Positions 9,534-20,608 of a stretch of DNA of 64,000 nt are shown one piece after another. The notes beneath the pieces are model-generated. The model searched no databases, was not told the origin of the DNA, and saw only the letters and a list, made by a program, of their open reading frames with translations. Within the stretch, counting starts at the first letter, position 1, and each line of letters opens with the position of its first letter. The DNA comes from Borrelia sp. HM (GTDB lineage Bacteria > Spirochaetota > Spirochaetia > Borreliales > Borreliaceae): contig NZ_AP024401.1 of assembly GCF_019669085.1 (NCBI RefSeq), positions 682,001-746,000 of the forward strand, read 5' to 3'. A program made the translations under genes and the position numbers.

Positions 9534-11303
9534 ATGAATAGAGTTTCTAAATTTATACTAATACTTTTTGTAACGTCATTTGCTTATTTTTTGATATTTC
9601 CTACTTTAAATTGGTATTTTTTTACTAATGATGAGGATAAAAGGATTAGCTCTTATTCTAAAGAGATGTTAAGAGATTATTCTAAGAATAAAGCTTTAAA
9701 TTCTCTTGTCAGACTTAAGGAGTTATACCAAAAAGATCCCAATGCTCAAATTCCAGATGATTTGAAGTATTTGATTCCAATTGCAAAAAATAACTATAAA
9801 GTTTATGGAAAAAATTTTCCTAAAACTTATAATTTACAAGTTTTAAGAAATGGATTTTTAACAGATGCTGATATTGAAGAGCTTAGTCTAGAGATTTATA
9901 GGTATTATGACAACATAAAGAAAAATAAGAATAGAATAATCCAATTGGGACTTGATTTATCTGGTGGAATGAATATTACTATTTCTCTTAATTATTCAAG
10001 TCTTGAGAAAAAATTAGGGAGAACTTTGAGTTCTTTTGAGAAAGAAAGTGCTCTTGAGCGTACAATGAAAATACTTAAAGAAAGAGTAGATACCTTTGGT
10101 CTTACAGAACCTAAAATTACAAAAGAAGCAGGTGGAAATAAAATTTTTTTAGATATTCCAGGAGAAAAGGATGAAAAGCGAGTTGATTCTCTTTTGAGTA
10201 CTAAGGGTAATTTGACTTTTTATGTGGTTGATAATGAGGCTACATCCATGCTTAATACTAAAATATTAGAAGCTGGACCACTTTATTCTATTTCTGATAT
10301 TAAGGATAGTATGAAATTTAACGATAATGACAATAAGAAAGTATTTCCATTTTATGTTAAAGATTCTTATGGTATTGATGATGAAGCTACGGTGCGTTAT
10401 TATGTTGTTGATTCTGATGTTGATAGTTCTTTTGACGGTGCACACATTAGTGATGCTGGGATTTCAAATAATCCTCAAACGGGTAGGGATATTGTTACAT
10501 TTAGTCTAGATAATGAAGGAAGTGAAAAGTTTTTTGGATTTACACAAAGAAATGTTGGTAAAGCTTTGGCTGTTGTTATTGAAGGCAAAATTAAATCAGT
10601 AGCTAATATTAATAATGCTATTGCTGGAGGAAATGTTTCAATTCAGGGAGATTCTTTTGATAAAAGAGAAGCCAATGAGCTTGCACTTGTTTTCAAGACA
10701 GCAGCTTTTCCAGTTGAGATAAATATAGATGACCTAAGAGTTATTGGACCTACTATTGGAGAAAAAACAGTTAATCTTGGAATAAAAGCGTCTATTCTTG
10801 CTCTTATTTTAGTTTTTGTATTTATGATGATATATTACAAGACAAGTGGCTTTGTTGCAGGATTTTCATTGGTTATTTATAATTTAGTTTTAATATTGGC
10901 CATGCTTTCAGCTTTTAATTTTACTTTAACTCTTACAAGTATTGCAGGTCTTGTATTGACTATGGGTATGGCTGTTGATATTAATATAATTATCTATGAG
11001 AGGATTAAGGAAGAAATTAAAAATGGTAGAAAGTTTGAGAGAGCGTTTGAAGATGGTTTTCAAAAAGCTTTTTGGGCAATCATGGATTCAAATGTTACAA
11101 CATTTATTGCTGTTCTTTTTTTAACTTTGCTTGGAACAGGACCTATTCAAGGTTTTGCATGGTCTTTATCTATAGGAATTGTAGCCTCACTTTTTAGTAG
11201 TTTAATATTTTCAAGGTTTATTTTAGAATCTATTATCTCTTTAAATAAAAATAAATGTGTAAGTATCTCTTGGAGTTCAAATTATGCAAAAAAAGGTATT
11301 TAA
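9534..11303 (+). CDS. secD: Protein translocase subunit SecD
   Basis: The 589-residue membrane protein has a first membrane segment (about 7-27), a large extracytoplasmic domain beginning with GLDLSGGMNITISL, and a C-terminal block of about five membrane helices with the family motif GLVLTMGMAVDINIIIYERI. With SecF it uses the proton or ion gradient to help pull proteins across the inner membrane. The ATG at 9534 has AAGG about 13 bases upstream, a long spacing. Its end overlaps the start of secF by 20 bases, indicating translational coupling. Confidence 0.95.
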   Translation: MNRVSKFILILFVTSFAYFLIFPTLNWYFFTNDEDKRISSYSKEMLRDYSKNKALNSLVRLKELYQKDPNAQIPDDLKYLIPIAKNNYKVYGKNFPKTYNLQVLRNGFLTDADIEELSLEIYRYYDNIKKNKNRIIQLGLDLSGGMNITISLNYSSLEKKLGRTLSSFEKESALERTMKILKERVDTFGLTEPKITKEAGGNKIFLDIPGEKDEKRVDSLLSTKGNLTFYVVDNEATSMLNTKILEAGPLYSISDIKDSMKFNDNDNKKVFPFYVKDSYGIDDEATVRYYVVDSDVDSSFDGAHISDAGISNNPQTGRDIVTFSLDNEGSEKFFGFTQRNVGKALAVVIEGKIKSVANINNAIAGGNVSIQGDSFDKREANELALVFKTAAFPVEINIDDLRVIGPTIGEKTVNLGIKASILALILVFVFMMIYYKTSGFVAGFSLVIYNLVLILAMLSAFNFTLTLTSIAGLVLTMGMAVDINIIIYERIKEEIKNGRKFERAFEDGFQKAFWAIMDSNVTTFIAVLFLTLLGTGPIQGFAWSLSIGIVASLFSSLIFSRFILESIISLNKNKCVSISWSSNYAKKGI

Positions 11304-12186
11304 TTTTTTTAAATATGGGAATAAAGTTATTATAGTTAGTTTTTGTGTTATTTTATTGGGCTTTGTTTATACTTTTATGCATCATGGTGAATATAAGTGG
11401 GGCATAGATTTTTCTTCGGGGGTTAGTATCAATTTTGTAATAGATAAAGCAGGTATTAAGGATTATGAAATAAAAAAACTATTCTTTTCGGTTTATAAAA
11501 TATTTGATGTTAATGAAATTATTTCAAGTGATGCTTCTAAGAGCCATTTTTCCATTATAGTGAAGTCAGATGTTACTGATTATGCTCTTAAAAAAGAAAT
11601 TCAAAGTATTTTAGTTGATAAATTAAAAGCAGAGTTTGGTGTTGTTGTTGAAATTCTTGATTCTTATTTTATTGATTCAAGTTTTTCATCTCTTTTACGA
11701 ACAAAATCAATTTTATTAGTATTTTTAACATTTATGCTTATTTTGGTTTATGTTTCATTGAGATTTAAGTTAATTTATGCTATATCAGCAATATTTGCAA
11801 CAATACATGACATACTTTTTGTAATTGCTTTTTTGGGGGTATTTAGAATAGAGATAAATAGTTCAATAATTGTTTCTATACTTACTATTATTGGTTATTC
11901 TTTAAATGATACAATAATTATTTTTGATAGAGTTAGAGAAAATTCTAAAAATATTCCAGATACTTCGTTTTTCAATGTTTTAAGTATGAGTATTGGGCAA
12001 ACTTTATCAAGGACTATCTTAACATCTATTACTACATTTGTTGCTGTGTTTTCTATTTATGTGTTTACTGAGGGTCCTATTAAGGATTTTGCTTTAATAT
12101 TTATGGTAGGTGTTGTTGTTGGTACTTATTCTTCAATTTTTATAGCTTCTACTGTTCTTTTAAATTTTTATAAAAAGATTAAATAG
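11284..12186 (+). CDS. secF: Protein translocase subunit SecF
   Basis: The 300-residue partner of SecD has a first membrane helix (about 14-32), the extracytoplasmic motif WGIDFSSGVSINF, and five further helices with TIIGYSLNDTIIIFDRVREN, the SecF equivalent of the conserved membrane motif. The start lies inside secD, behind TGGAG, so the two are coupled. The length is usual for SecF. A short gap leads to the next gene on the same strand. Confidence 0.95.
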   Translation: MQKKVFNFFKYGNKVIIVSFCVILLGFVYTFMHHGEYKWGIDFSSGVSINFVIDKAGIKDYEIKKLFFSVYKIFDVNEIISSDASKSHFSIIVKSDVTDYALKKEIQSILVDKLKAEFGVVVEILDSYFIDSSFSSLLRTKSILLVFLTFMLILVYVSLRFKLIYAISAIFATIHDILFVIAFLGVFRIEINSSIIVSILTIIGYSLNDTIIIFDRVRENSKNIPDTSFFNVLSMSIGQTLSRTILTSITTFVAVFSIYVFTEGPIKDFALIFMVGVVVGTYSSIFIASTVLLNFYKKIK

Positions 12187-12209
12187 GTATTTTGTTATAA
12201 TATTATGAT

Positions 12210-13364
12210 ATGAAGTTTTTTGATTTTGGCTCATTAGGATTTTATAGGTTTTTTGATTTTCAGAAACACTTAAATTTTAGTATTTTTCGATATGGTTTGA
12301 TAAATTATTATTCTTATAAAGAACAAACAACTCTTATTAATGATGCCAATTTACTTAAAGGTAAAATTGTATTTTTAGATAAAGCCCATAAAGATATTGC
12401 TAAGATTTCTGATGATACTTATTCAAAGACAAATGAGAGTTTAAATATTAATAAAAAGATATTTCGTGATGTTTTAATTAATATTCAAGGTTTGATAAAA
12501 AAGTATTATCCAGAGTCAGAATTTTTAGATTTAGAATGTGATATCCTTTTAAATGATGGAGATACTTTTAATAAATTTTTAGATAAGCTTAGATATTTAA
12601 ATTTTAGAGTAGATCTTAAGAAAAAAATTGAAGAATTTGACAAAAGAAGCAAAACCCCATACTCTTGTATAAAAATTGCTACTTTTTTTATTAAAGAAGA
12701 GTTTTTAGAAAGACTTACAAATTCTATTGATTTTTTTGCTAATGAAGCCAATAATAATAGCCTCGATTTGATCAATAAAGAGATAGGTGATTATTATGAA
12801 AGAGTGGAGCAGGTTAAGGTAAGCGAAAATATTAAAGATACACATAAAAAGTTTGTTATAGAGTATGTACAAGAAAAAGTATCAAGGATTATGAGCGAAC
12901 ATAGTCTTGATGTATCTAAGCTGTTAATTAAAATTTCTTTATTAGATATTACTATTCAGTGTTTTGAAAGTTATTATTTGAATTTGTTAGAGCTTCTTAA
13001 TATTCTTTTCTCAATAAATAATATTATTGAGATTGGCTTGGATGAATTACCTGATGCTATTTTTAATGATTGGAATGAACTTGTTTATTTACATCGGAGA
13101 GATTTTCAGAAACTTGTTTTAATATCAGATTATGTTTTTCAAAAAAGAATAATATCTGCTATAAATTCTGGAAGTTGGAAATTTACTTTTTTTAGCCTTT
13201 CGCCTCGTCAAGGTGATATTATTCAATTTTCAATTGATATTAACAAAAATTTTAATAATATCGAGGATGGAATTAAAGAGTATGAACTTAAAATAAATAA
13301 GCTTAATGAGCTTAAGCTTGATTGGGAACAAAATTTAAAAATTTTTGATCATTTGTTTGTTTAA
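12210..13364 (+). CDS. Conserved Borrelia protein of unknown function (384 aa)
   Basis: A mostly helical, charged, soluble protein beginning MKFFDFGSLGFYRFFDFQKH. No membrane segment, signal peptide or catalytic motif is evident. Parts such as IEEGIKEYELKINKLNELKL-like sequence near the C-terminus suggest a coiled coil. The ATG at 12210 has no good ribosome-binding site, but the gene follows secF by 23 bases and may be translated by coupling. It converges with the dnaJ-like gene 5 bases away. I do not recognise a family. Confidence 0.7.
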   Translation: MKFFDFGSLGFYRFFDFQKHLNFSIFRYGLINYYSYKEQTTLINDANLLKGKIVFLDKAHKDIAKISDDTYSKTNESLNINKKIFRDVLINIQGLIKKYYPESEFLDLECDILLNDGDTFNKFLDKLRYLNFRVDLKKKIEEFDKRSKTPYSCIKIATFFIKEEFLERLTNSIDFFANEANNNSLDLINKEIGDYYERVEQVKVSENIKDTHKKFVIEYVQEKVSRIMSEHSLDVSKLLIKISLLDITIQCFESYYLNLLELLNILFSINNIIEIGLDELPDAIFNDWNELVYLHRRDFQKLVLISDYVFQKRIISAINSGSWKFTFFSLSPRQGDIIQFSIDINKNFNNIEDGIKEYELKINKLNELKLDWEQNLKIFDHLFV

Positions 13365-13369
13365 AATCT

Positions 13370-14209
13370 TTAATTATAGATTTCTTTTAATCTTTCATAA
13401 ATTTTTTTTACTTCATCATTTATTATTTTGGGCACATCTACTATTAGCTTAACTTTAAGGTCTCCCTTAATAGTATTTCCAAGTGCAGGCATGCCAAGAC
13501 CTTTTAATATGAGTGTTTCTCCATTTTTTGTATCTTTTGGAATCTTAATTTTTATTTTTTTTCCTTCAATTGTTTCAAAAATTTTTTCACTACCCAAAGC
13601 TATTTCCCATGGGTATACTTTAATTTTTGTTTCTAGATTTCGTTCTTTCAAAGTAAAATTTTTATAACTTGATATTTCAAATTTTATAATTAAGTTACTT
13701 CTTTTTCCAGATATTGGATTTATGTTACCCTTTGCGTTGAATTTTAATTGAGTAGTTGCAATTGTCCCTTTTGGAATATTGATTGCTATCTTTTCATTAT
13801 TTATTACTATAGACTTTTTTCCTCCCATGTACGCATCATATAATGATATTTTAATTGTTATCTCTTTATCTTTAAGTATTCCTTTTGTAGAATTTTCAAA
13901 AATATTTGTGAATAGGTCAAAATTTTCAAAATGATGAAAACCAGTGGTTTTAAATCCTTTACTAAAGGATTCTGTATTGAAATTATTGTTAAAATTTGAG
14001 CTTCCAAAATTATCATAATTGTTTTTTTTCTGAGGAGATGATAAAACTTCGTATGCTTCATTTATTTCTTTAAATTTTTCTTCAGCAAATTTGTTTCCTT
14101 TATTTTTATCAGGGTGGTATTTTATGGCTAGTTTTTTATAGGCTTTTTTGATTTCTTCCATCGTAGCATTTTTTTGTATGCCAAGTATTTTGTAATAATC
14201 TTTAGACAT
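13370..14209 (-). CDS. DnaJ-like cochaperone without zinc finger (CbpA/class B type)
   Basis: The 279-residue protein has an N-terminal J domain (about 3-68, [14 protein letters not shown] ... [10 protein letters not shown]) with the HPD tripeptide that stimulates DnaK. A Gly/Phe/Asn-rich linker (about 69-100) follows, then two beta-barrel substrate domains (about 110-275, e.g. [17 protein letters not shown]). The four CxxCxGxG repeats of classical DnaJ are absent, making this a class B J-protein like CbpA. It is divergent from the HemW-like gene. It probably serves as a second, specialised DnaK partner. Confidence 0.88.
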   Translation of the reverse strand: MSKDYYKILGIQKNATMEEIKKAYKKLAIKYHPDKNKGNKFAEEKFKEINEAYEVLSSPQKKNNYDNFGSSNFNNNFNTESFSKGFKTTGFHHFENFDLFTNIFENSTKGILKDKEITIKISLYDAYMGGKKSIVINNEKIAINIPKGTIATTQLKFNAKGNINPISGKRSNLIIKFEISSYKNFTLKERNLETKIKVYPWEIALGSEKIFETIEGKKIKIKIPKDTKNGETLILKGLGMPALGNTIKGDLKVKLIVDVPKIINDEVKKIYERLKEIYN

Positions 14210-14334
14210 TCAAAACCCCTTGATTTTATTTGTTTCTGTTTTTATACTGTAGTTATTTATATTATTTATGTGTAATAATAATATTATATATATTATAATG
14301 AAATTTAAATTTTTTAAAGACCGTTTGTACAGTA

Positions 14335-15471
14335 GTGATTTTTTTAAGTTTAACCGATTTATCTGTTTATATTGATCTTAGCAAATGTCTAAGTTATGAT
14401 TTTTTTGATAAAATATTGCGTGAATTTTGTTTTTACTTAGAAATTTTAGGTTTTCCAAAAATAAAGACTCTTTATATTAAATATGAAGCTTTGGATTGTT
14501 GCAATAATTCTCGTTTAAAAAGTTTTTTAGCCTCTTTATCTGCAAGGTTTGATTTCATTAAATTGGATGAATTTACTTTTGAATTGCATCCTGAAGAAGT
14601 AACTCTTTCTCTTTTGTCAGTATTAAGTGATTTTTCTGTTAGTAGAGTTAGTATTGATATAAATAGTTTTTCTTCGAAATTCTTAGGAATCATGGATAAT
14701 TTTAATGCACCTATAAAGAATTTAAATTCTGTAGTTGATAATATTCATAAATTTTATTTTGATTTGAACATTGATTTAAATATTTGTATTCCTTATCAAG
14801 AAAAAGTACATCTGAAAAATGATTTAGAGAAATTGCTGTCATTTTCTCCCAAGCATGTATGTCTTTCAGAATTTTTAGTCGATGAAAGAAATTATATTGG
14901 GCATTCTCAAGATGTGTGTTTTGTTAATGATGAAGCTAAGTCTGAAGATTTGTGGTTTTATGCCCTTAATTTTTTAGAATCTAATGGCTATGTAAATTAT
15001 GAGATTTCAAATTTTGCCTTAAAAGGCCATGAAAGTAAACATAATTTTAGATATTGGGGGCTTAAACCTTATTTGGGCCTTGGGATAGGTTCTGTTAGTT
15101 TACTTATTTGTACTCAAGATGGCAGCCCTAAGGCTGTAATAAGGAATGATAATAATTTTTTAGGCAGTAAAGAATCTTCAGCAACTTTTGAGATTTTAAG
15201 TGATTTAGATTTTTTTATTTGTCATTTCATTACCAATCTTGGGACTAAAAATGGTCTTAATATTTCTGTTTTAAAGCATAGGTTTGTATATGATCAAGAG
15301 GATTTTTTTAAGTTTATTGATTATCTTTTAAGATTAAATCGATCAGTTGTTTTTTTTAACGATATTCTTTATTTAGATGGACATGAAAGGTTTAAGTTGG
15401 ATTTATATCTTCGATTGATCTCAGAATATTTAGTTAATAATTGTTTTAAAGTGAAATTTAAGTCTCTTTAA
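14335..15471 (+). CDS. HemW/HemN-like protein lacking the radical-SAM cysteines
   Basis: The 378-residue protein aligns with HemW (coproporphyrinogen-oxidase-like radical SAM proteins) through [31 protein letters not shown] and [10 protein letters not shown]. The usual CxxxCxxC cluster motif after YIHIPFC is replaced by [13 protein letters not shown], which keeps only C18, and the GGGTP motif is now YIKYEAL. It should not hold the 4Fe-4S cluster or cleave SAM, although the reading frame is intact. The GTG start at 14335 has no clear ribosome-binding site. It overlaps the end of rpiA by 14 bases, tail to tail. I read it as a repurposed or decaying family member. Confidence 0.8.
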   Translation: MIFLSLTDLSVYIDLSKCLSYDFFDKILREFCFYLEILGFPKIKTLYIKYEALDCCNNSRLKSFLASLSARFDFIKLDEFTFELHPEEVTLSLLSVLSDFSVSRVSIDINSFSSKFLGIMDNFNAPIKNLNSVVDNIHKFYFDLNIDLNICIPYQEKVHLKNDLEKLLSFSPKHVCLSEFLVDERNYIGHSQDVCFVNDEAKSEDLWFYALNFLESNGYVNYEISNFALKGHESKHNFRYWGLKPYLGLGIGSVSLLICTQDGSPKAVIRNDNNFLGSKESSATFEILSDLDFFICHFITNLGTKNGLNISVLKHRFVYDQEDFFKFIDYLLRLNRSVVFFNDILYLDGHERFKLDLYLRLISEYLVNNCFKVKFKSL

Positions 15472-16144
15472 CTTCTCCATTTTGATAATATACAATTTTT
15501 GTGTTTTGATGATTGAAAATTCCAATTTCAAGTATTCCTGGAATTAGTTTAAAGTATTTCTCAGCACCTTTAGGATTTGCAAGGTTCATTTCTATATCTA
15601 AAATATAATTATTATTGTCAGTTATTATTGGACCTGCTTTAGATTTACAAGTTCTTAAAGCATAGTTAAAGTTCATTTTTTCTAAATTAGCTGTAATAAA
15701 GGCAAGAGCATCTGGAACAATTTCAATCGGTACAGATATTTTTTTTCCTAAGGTTTGTATAATTTTTGTTTCATCTGCAATAATTAATAATTCATCAGAA
15801 TTATATGCTACTATTTTTTCCATTAAATGAGCTGCTCCACCACCCTTGATTAGAGTTTTTTTGTCTAATAAAATTTTATCAGCCCCATCAATTGTAATAT
15901 CGATATTTTTGTTAAATTTTGTGAATTTGGACTCATATATAATATTTTCTTTTGCAAGTAAATATTTTGTATCACTGCTTGTTGGATAAAGTTTTAGATT
16001 TGTTAAATCTCCCGATTTTATTTTCTCACTTAAATATTTAATGGCGTAGTAAACGGTTGTTCCTGTTCCAATACCAATGTGCATATTGTTTTTTACATAG
16101 TGATCAATTGCATATTGCGAAACTAATTTTTTTTGTTCTTCCAT
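15458..16144 (-). CDS. rpiA: Ribose-5-phosphate isomerase A
   Basis: The 228-residue enzyme interconverts ribose-5-P and ribulose-5-P in the pentose phosphate pathway. Family motifs are visible in order: [13 protein letters not shown] (phosphate loop), [30 protein letters not shown] and IIADETKII. Length matches RpiA. The ATG follows AAGGAC. The gene converges on the HemW-like gene and is divergent from gpmA across a 233-base spacer. Confidence 0.95.
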   Translation of the reverse strand: MEEQKKLVSQYAIDHYVKNNMHIGIGTGTTVYYAIKYLSEKIKSGDLTNLKLYPTSSDTKYLLAKENIIYESKFTKFNKNIDITIDGADKILLDKKTLIKGGGAAHLMEKIVAYNSDELLIIADETKIIQTLGKKISVPIEIVPDALAFITANLEKMNFNYALRTCKSKAGPIITDNNNYILDIEMNLANPKGAEKYFKLIPGILEIGIFNHQNTKIVYYQNGEVKET

Positions 16145-16297
16145 TATTAAATTGTCCTTAATAGCATTAGCTTTAGTAATAAGCTTTTACAATACATTAT
16201 ATCATTCAGGATAGTATAATCAACTGTTTTATTTTTTTAATAAAATTACTGATTAATTTTTTATATTTGTGGCTACTATTAGATATCTTTTTAAGTA

Positions 16298-16326
16298 TTA
16301 ACATTAGTCAGATTTTGTGATAATTT
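16298..16326 (+). promoter_or_regulatory. Possible gpmA promoter
   Basis: TTAACA (16298-16303) and TAATTT (16321-16326) are 17 bases apart, about 50 bases before the gpmA start. The -10 box is a weak match. The rest of the 233-base rpiA-gpmA spacer shows nothing else distinctive. Confidence 0.3.
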
Positions 16327-16377
16327 ATAGTGAATAAGGTGTTATTAAAGTAATAAAAACATTTCTTAGGAGATTTT

Positions 16378-17124
16378 ATGTACAAATTAGTTTTAGTGCG
16401 GCATGGTGAGAGTGAATGGAATAAAGAAAATCTTTTTACAGGATGGACTGATGTTAAGCTTTCTGAAAAGGGTATTGCTGAAGCTTTAGAGGGGGGTAGA
16501 GTTCTTAAGCAAGAAGGCTATTTTTTTGATATTGCTTTTAGCTCATTGTTGGTAAGGGCCAATGATACTTTAAATATTATTTTAAGTGAATTGGGTCAGT
16601 CTTATATTAATGTAGAAAAGTCTTGGCGACTCAATGAAAGACATTATGGGGCTTTACAAGGATTAAATAAATCTGAAACTGCTGAGAAGTATGGAGAGGA
16701 TAAGGTTTTAATATGGAGGCGTAGTTATGATGTTCCTCCTATGCCTTTAGAAGAGTCTGATAATCGTCACCCAATTCATGATATAAGATATAAAGGGATT
16801 CCTAAAAGGGAGCTTCCTTCAACAGAATGTTTAAAGGATACTGTTGCAAGAGTGATACCATATTGGACAGATAGAATTGCTAAAGTTATTATTGAGGGGA
16901 AAAAAGTTATTATTGCTGCTCATGGTAATTCTTTAAGAGCTCTTGTTAAATATCTTGATAATATGAGTGATGATGACATTTTAAAGCTCAATATTCCAAC
17001 TGGTATTCCTTTGGTTTATGAACTTGATAAAGAGTTAAGCCCTATTAAACACTATTATTTGGGTGATGAGGATAAAATTAAGGCAGCTATGGAATCTGTT
17101 GCCAATCAAGGTAAAAAAAAATAA
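16378..17124 (+). CDS. gpmA: 2,3-bisphosphoglycerate-dependent phosphoglycerate mutase
   Basis: The 248-residue glycolytic enzyme carries [10 protein letters not shown] with the phosphohistidine at H9, [14 protein letters not shown], the [15 protein letters not shown] block and the second active-site histidine in [15 protein letters not shown]. It interconverts 3- and 2-phosphoglycerate in the cytoplasm, an essential step where glycolysis is the main energy source. AGGAG precedes the ATG. A strong terminator shared with lysS follows. Confidence 0.97.
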   Translation: MYKLVLVRHGESEWNKENLFTGWTDVKLSEKGIAEALEGGRVLKQEGYFFDIAFSSLLVRANDTLNIILSELGQSYINVEKSWRLNERHYGALQGLNKSETAEKYGEDKVLIWRRSYDVPPMPLEESDNRHPIHDIRYKGIPKRELPSTECLKDTVARVIPYWTDRIAKVIIEGKKVIIAAHGNSLRALVKYLDNMSDDDILKLNIPTGIPLVYELDKELSPIKHYYLGDEDKIKAAMESVANQGKKK

Positions 17125-17141
17125 AGAGTTTGATAATGAAT

Positions 17142-17183
17142 AAAAAGAGATCATATGTAGAATATTAATGATCTCTTTTTAGT
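17142..17183. terminator. Bidirectional terminator between gpmA and lysS
   Basis: A perfect 13-bp stem is formed by AAAAAGAGATCAT (17142-17154) and ATGATCTCTTTTT (17168-17180), with a 13-base loop. The A-run on the left and T-run on the right let it work for both converging genes. Confidence 0.85.
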
Positions 17184-17211
17184 TTTGATTTTAGTTAGTT
17201 TGATACTAGAT

Positions 17212-18777
17212 CTAAATATAGTGTTTTACAATGTTTTCAAATTTATTAATGCCAATTGTTTTAATAAATCCTGCTAATTTTGGTCCCTTTTCCTTGTTAA
17301 TTAATATAATATATAGTTGTTTAAAGAATAATGGGGTTTCGATTTTGTTTTCTTTTGCAATAATATAAATATTATCCTGAATTTCTTTTTCAGTTATGCT
17401 ATCAAAATCTTGTTTTAGAAAATCTAGTAATTGTATGATTGCTTGTTTATTGCTATCATTTAAAGGCTGGATATTATCGAATGTGGATCTTAATGAAAAT
17501 TTAAAATTTTCAGGCGCGAATTTTTGAATCCAGTTAATTGCGCACTCAATTTTATTAATCAGTTTTTCTTTTTGATTTTCTTTAACATCATTTAAAAATT
17601 TTAAAATTTTGTCTTTATCACCTTCAAATATTTGACAAATTACGCTTAAATGTCTAAAACCAATTTGATAAGGAATTTCTTTATCTGGTGCTTTGGGTTG
17701 AGATAGTTCATAAATTCTTTTAAAAGCTTCTTTTTTGTCTTTTTTAACATCTTCAACTTCATAATATACCCTTTCAAATTTATCGTAGTCCTCATAGATT
17801 TTTATTACATCAAGATCAAATGATATTGAAAATTCTGTGTTGGGTTTTGTAGATGCAAATAAGAATCTTGTAACTTCAGGAGTATATATTTCAAGTACAT
17901 CTTTTAGTGATATCACGTTGCCTGATGAGGAAGATATTTTGCCACCACACCCTTTAATTGATATGAAATCATATTGAAATGTTATAGGAGGAGTGCCTCC
18001 AAAAATTTTTACAATCTTTTTTGAAGTATCAAAGCTTCCTCCACTACTGTGATGATCTTTACCAGCAGGTTCAAAGTCAACGTTTTCATATTTCCATCTC
18101 ATTGGCCAGTCAATTCTCCACAGAAGTTTTACAGCTCCTGTTTTTCTTAAATCGATTGATTCTTTATTTCCGCATTCGCAATAGTATTCAATGGAATAGT
18201 AATGATTATAATTTTTTATTATTGTAGTATCTTTATTGCAATTAGTGCAAAAAACACTAATTGGATACCAGTCATCTGTTAATTTTGTTGTCCTATATTC
18301 ATTTAGGACTTTGGCTATTTCATCTTTATGATCCAATGCAAACTTAATTTGATTTGAATAATCACTTGACATGTATTTTAGGCTTTGATTTATAAATTCT
18401 GGTTCAATTCCTACATTAGGTAGATATTTTTCAAATTCTATTTCATTGGCTTTTGCATAGCTTGACTTGTTAGTTTTAGTGTCAGGTACTCTTGTAATGG
18501 CTTGTCTTAAATAGGAATTTAGTAATTTTTGATCTGGCATATTGCTAGGTACTTTTCTAAATACATCATAATTATCCCACGAGTAGATAAATCTTACATT
18601 TTTGCCTGCATCTTTTAATGCTCTTGCTACAAGATCAACAGAAATAACTTCTCTAAAGTTTCCAATATGAACGGTTCCTGATGGAGTAATGCCTGATGCA
18701 ACCGTATATTGTTTCTTTTCACCTTTTTCTTCTATAATTTTTTTTGCATAAAAATCTGCCCAATGTGATGTTTTCAT
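17212..18777 (-). CDS. lysS: Lysyl-tRNA synthetase, class I
   Basis: The 521-residue enzyme charges tRNA-Lys. It has class I signatures: [12 protein letters not shown] (HIGH-like, H37-N40) and [14 protein letters not shown] (KMSKS-like, about residue 280). A CTNC ... CECGNKE zinc element lies between, and the C-terminal half is helical anticodon-binding sequence. Most bacteria use class II LysRS; the class I, archaeal-type enzyme is characteristic of spirochaetes and a few others and was described in Borrelia. The ATG follows AAGGG. era lies upstream on the same strand with an 85-base gap. Confidence 0.96.
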   Translation of the reverse strand: MKTSHWADFYAKKIIEEKGEKKQYTVASGITPSGTVHIGNFREVISVDLVARALKDAGKNVRFIYSWDNYDVFRKVPSNMPDQKLLNSYLRQAITRVPDTKTNKSSYAKANEIEFEKYLPNVGIEPEFINQSLKYMSSDYSNQIKFALDHKDEIAKVLNEYRTTKLTDDWYPISVFCTNCNKDTTIIKNYNHYYSIEYYCECGNKESIDLRKTGAVKLLWRIDWPMRWKYENVDFEPAGKDHHSSGGSFDTSKKIVKIFGGTPPITFQYDFISIKGCGGKISSSSGNVISLKDVLEIYTPEVTRFLFASTKPNTEFSISFDLDVIKIYEDYDKFERVYYEVEDVKKDKKEAFKRIYELSQPKAPDKEIPYQIGFRHLSVICQIFEGDKDKILKFLNDVKENQKEKLINKIECAINWIQKFAPENFKFSLRSTFDNIQPLNDSNKQAIIQLLDFLKQDFDSITEKEIQDNIYIIAKENKIETPLFFKQLYIILINKEKGPKLAGFIKTIGINKFENIVKHYI

Positions 18778-18862
18778 AAAATTACCCTTATTTAAAACTT
18801 GATTTTATCATTCTATTTTTTTTGTTGCAAGATTTTAAAGGGATGCTTTATGATATAAATTG

Positions 18863-19735
18863 TTAATTTATTAGGTTTTTAATTATTTTATTGTTCTTGT
18901 TCCAATTTTTCCTTAATTTTACTTGTAAGAACAGGTCGCATTTCTTTTCAAATATTTCTGATATTATTTTTCTTGATTCTTCTCCAATTGCTTTTATTCC
19001 TTTTCCTCCCTTGCCAACTATTATGCCCTTTTGACTCTCTCCAGCTACAATAATATTTGTTTTAATTAGAAGTTTATTTTTTCTTTCTTCTAAAATTTCA
19101 ATTTCTGTATATAAAGAATATGGTAGCTCTTCTTTGAGTTTTCTAATAGTAACACCTCTAATTATTTCGCTAATTCTTAGTTTTATTTCTTGATCCGTAT
19201 AATATTCTTCAGGATAGTAAAGGGGTCCTTCTTTGAGATTTGCATAAATCTTATCTTTGATTGTTTCAATATTAATTTTTTTTTTAGCAGATATTTTGAT
19301 AATATTTTCTTTTTTTATTCCTTTTGCATCTAAAAATAGAATTATTTCTTTTTCTTTTGTTTTTGGAATGTCAATTTTGTTGATTATTACTAGGAAAAAA
19401 ATTTTTGATTTGCTAATAATTGTTAGTATTTCATTTTCTTCAATACCAGGTTCATCTTGAATATCAATTACATAAAGAATGAGTTCTGTCTCTTCAATTG
19501 CAGAATATATATTATTCATTAATTCTTTATTAAATTTCTTTTTGCTTAGATGAAAGCCTGGTGTATCTATGAAAATGATTTGACCCCTATTATCTGTAAA
19601 TATTCCTTTTATTTTGTTTCTAGTAGTTTGTGGTGTAGATGAAATAATTGATATTTGGTGCCCACATATTGAATTTAAAAGTGTAGATTTCCCTGTTGAT
19701 GGTCTACCTATTATTGATATAAATCCTGATTTCAT
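18863..19735 (-). CDS. era: GTPase Era
   Basis: The 290-residue protein has an N-terminal GTPase domain, with G1 GRPSTGKST (10-18), G3 DTPG and G4 NKID, and a C-terminal KH domain with the [17 protein letters not shown] loop that binds the 3' end of 16S rRNA. Era acts in 30S subunit assembly at the membrane face. Length is typical. AAGG precedes the ATG by 6 bases. It is divergent from the zinc-ribbon gene at 19823. Confidence 0.95.
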   Translation of the reverse strand: MKSGFISIIGRPSTGKSTLLNSICGHQISIISSTPQTTRNKIKGIFTDNRGQIIFIDTPGFHLSKKKFNKELMNNIYSAIEETELILYVIDIQDEPGIEENEILTIISKSKIFFLVIINKIDIPKTKEKEIILFLDAKGIKKENIIKISAKKKINIETIKDKIYANLKEGPLYYPEEYYTDQEIKLRISEIIRGVTIRKLKEELPYSLYTEIEILEERKNKLLIKTNIIVAGESQKGIIVGKGGKGIKAIGEESRKIISEIFEKKCDLFLQVKLRKNWNKNNKIIKNLIN

Positions 19736-19822
19736 TTTAGCCTTCTTATTTAAATATATAATATATTATATATAACAATTGATGTATACTATTTTTAAGA
19801 GTTTTATTTAAAGGATTATAGT

Positions 19823-20179
19823 TTGAAAAAAATTAATTTTGAAGTTTTTTGTGAACAATGCGGTGAAAGGGTTCAACTTAGTAAGTCTATATGTCCTAAT
19901 TGTAAAGCCAAGCTTGGTGATCTTGAGTGTCCAAATTGTAAATATGTAGGTGTTGTTTCTGGGTTTGAAAATGGTTGTCCAAAATGTAGTTATAGTCCTT
20001 TTGAAGAACTTAAGGAAAGTCCTTTTAAAAGAAAACATAAAATGAAAATGAGTGGATTTTGGAATGATAATATCTTTTTAAAGACAAGATTTAATTTTGG
20101 ATTTAATGTGAATGTGATGCTTTATTTATTTGCGAGTTTTTTGATAGTATTGTTTATGACATATATTCTTTTTTTCTAG
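19823..20179 (+). CDS. Double zinc-ribbon membrane protein
   Basis: The 118-residue protein has four CxxC pairs in its first 60 residues (CEQCGE, CPNCKAK, CPNCKYV, CPKCSY), forming two zinc ribbons, followed by one C-terminal membrane helix (about 95-117, NVMLYLFASFLIVLFMTYIL). The ribbons would face the cytoplasm. Start is TTG at 19823 behind AAGGA. It begins a run of three close genes (12-base gap, then a 4-base overlap). No enzymatic motif is present; role unknown. Confidence 0.78.
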   Translation: MKKINFEVFCEQCGERVQLSKSICPNCKAKLGDLECPNCKYVGVVSGFENGCPKCSYSPFEELKESPFKRKHKMKMSGFWNDNIFLKTRFNFGFNVNVMLYLFASFLIVLFMTYILFF

Positions 20180-20191
20180 GGATGATTTCAC

Positions 20192-20608
20192 GTGGGAATT
20201 ACAGTTTTTCATTTATTTGCTATTTTTCTATCTTTTAAATTTGGTGATGATTTTAAATCTGTTGAAAAAAATATTCAAAAAAACCCTATTTTTTATTATG
20301 ATGTTAAAGAAGTTGAATTTTCTTTTACTGAAACACAAATGTTAAAGTTTAATGGTAAAAGCCCTTTAAAATATTCTTATTTTAATTTTGATAAAAATAA
20401 GCTTTATTCGTATACTTTTGTTTTTGATAAAAGATTAATATCTCAATATTCTATATTTCTTGCTATTAAAGAAAAATTTGGTGATGCTACTGTTGTAACT
20501 CCTTTTAATTATCTTTGGTATATTGATAATGTTATTATTGCTTTAAATAATAATATCTTAAGAATGACATTGAAATCTTATATTGATAAGGTTGATAAGA
20601 CAAATTGA
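20192..20608 (+). CDS. Small exported protein of unknown function (138 aa)
   Basis: The protein starts with a hydrophobic stretch (GITVFHLFAIFLSF), a likely signal peptide or anchor, followed by a soluble domain with alternating strand-like sequence (FSFTETQMLKFNGKSPLKYS). The start is GTG at 20192; a GGATG sequence upstream may serve as ribosome-binding site. An ATG ten bases earlier is in another frame. It overlaps the next gene by 4 bases. No family recognised. Confidence 0.7.
   Translation: MGITVFHLFAIFLSFKFGDDFKSVEKNIQKNPIFYYDVKEVEFSFTETQMLKFNGKSPLKYSYFNFDKNKLYSYTFVFDKRLISQYSIFLAIKEKFGDATVVTPFNYLWYIDNVIIALNNNILRMTLKSYIDKVDKTN

Noticed and set aside
14298..14376. Possible frameshift at the start of the HemW-like gene, with another frame starting at ATG 14298
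   Set aside because: The other frame stops after about 25 codons, and the motif [10 protein letters not shown] aligns in the annotated frame, so the loss of cysteines is by substitution or deletion, not by a frameshift.
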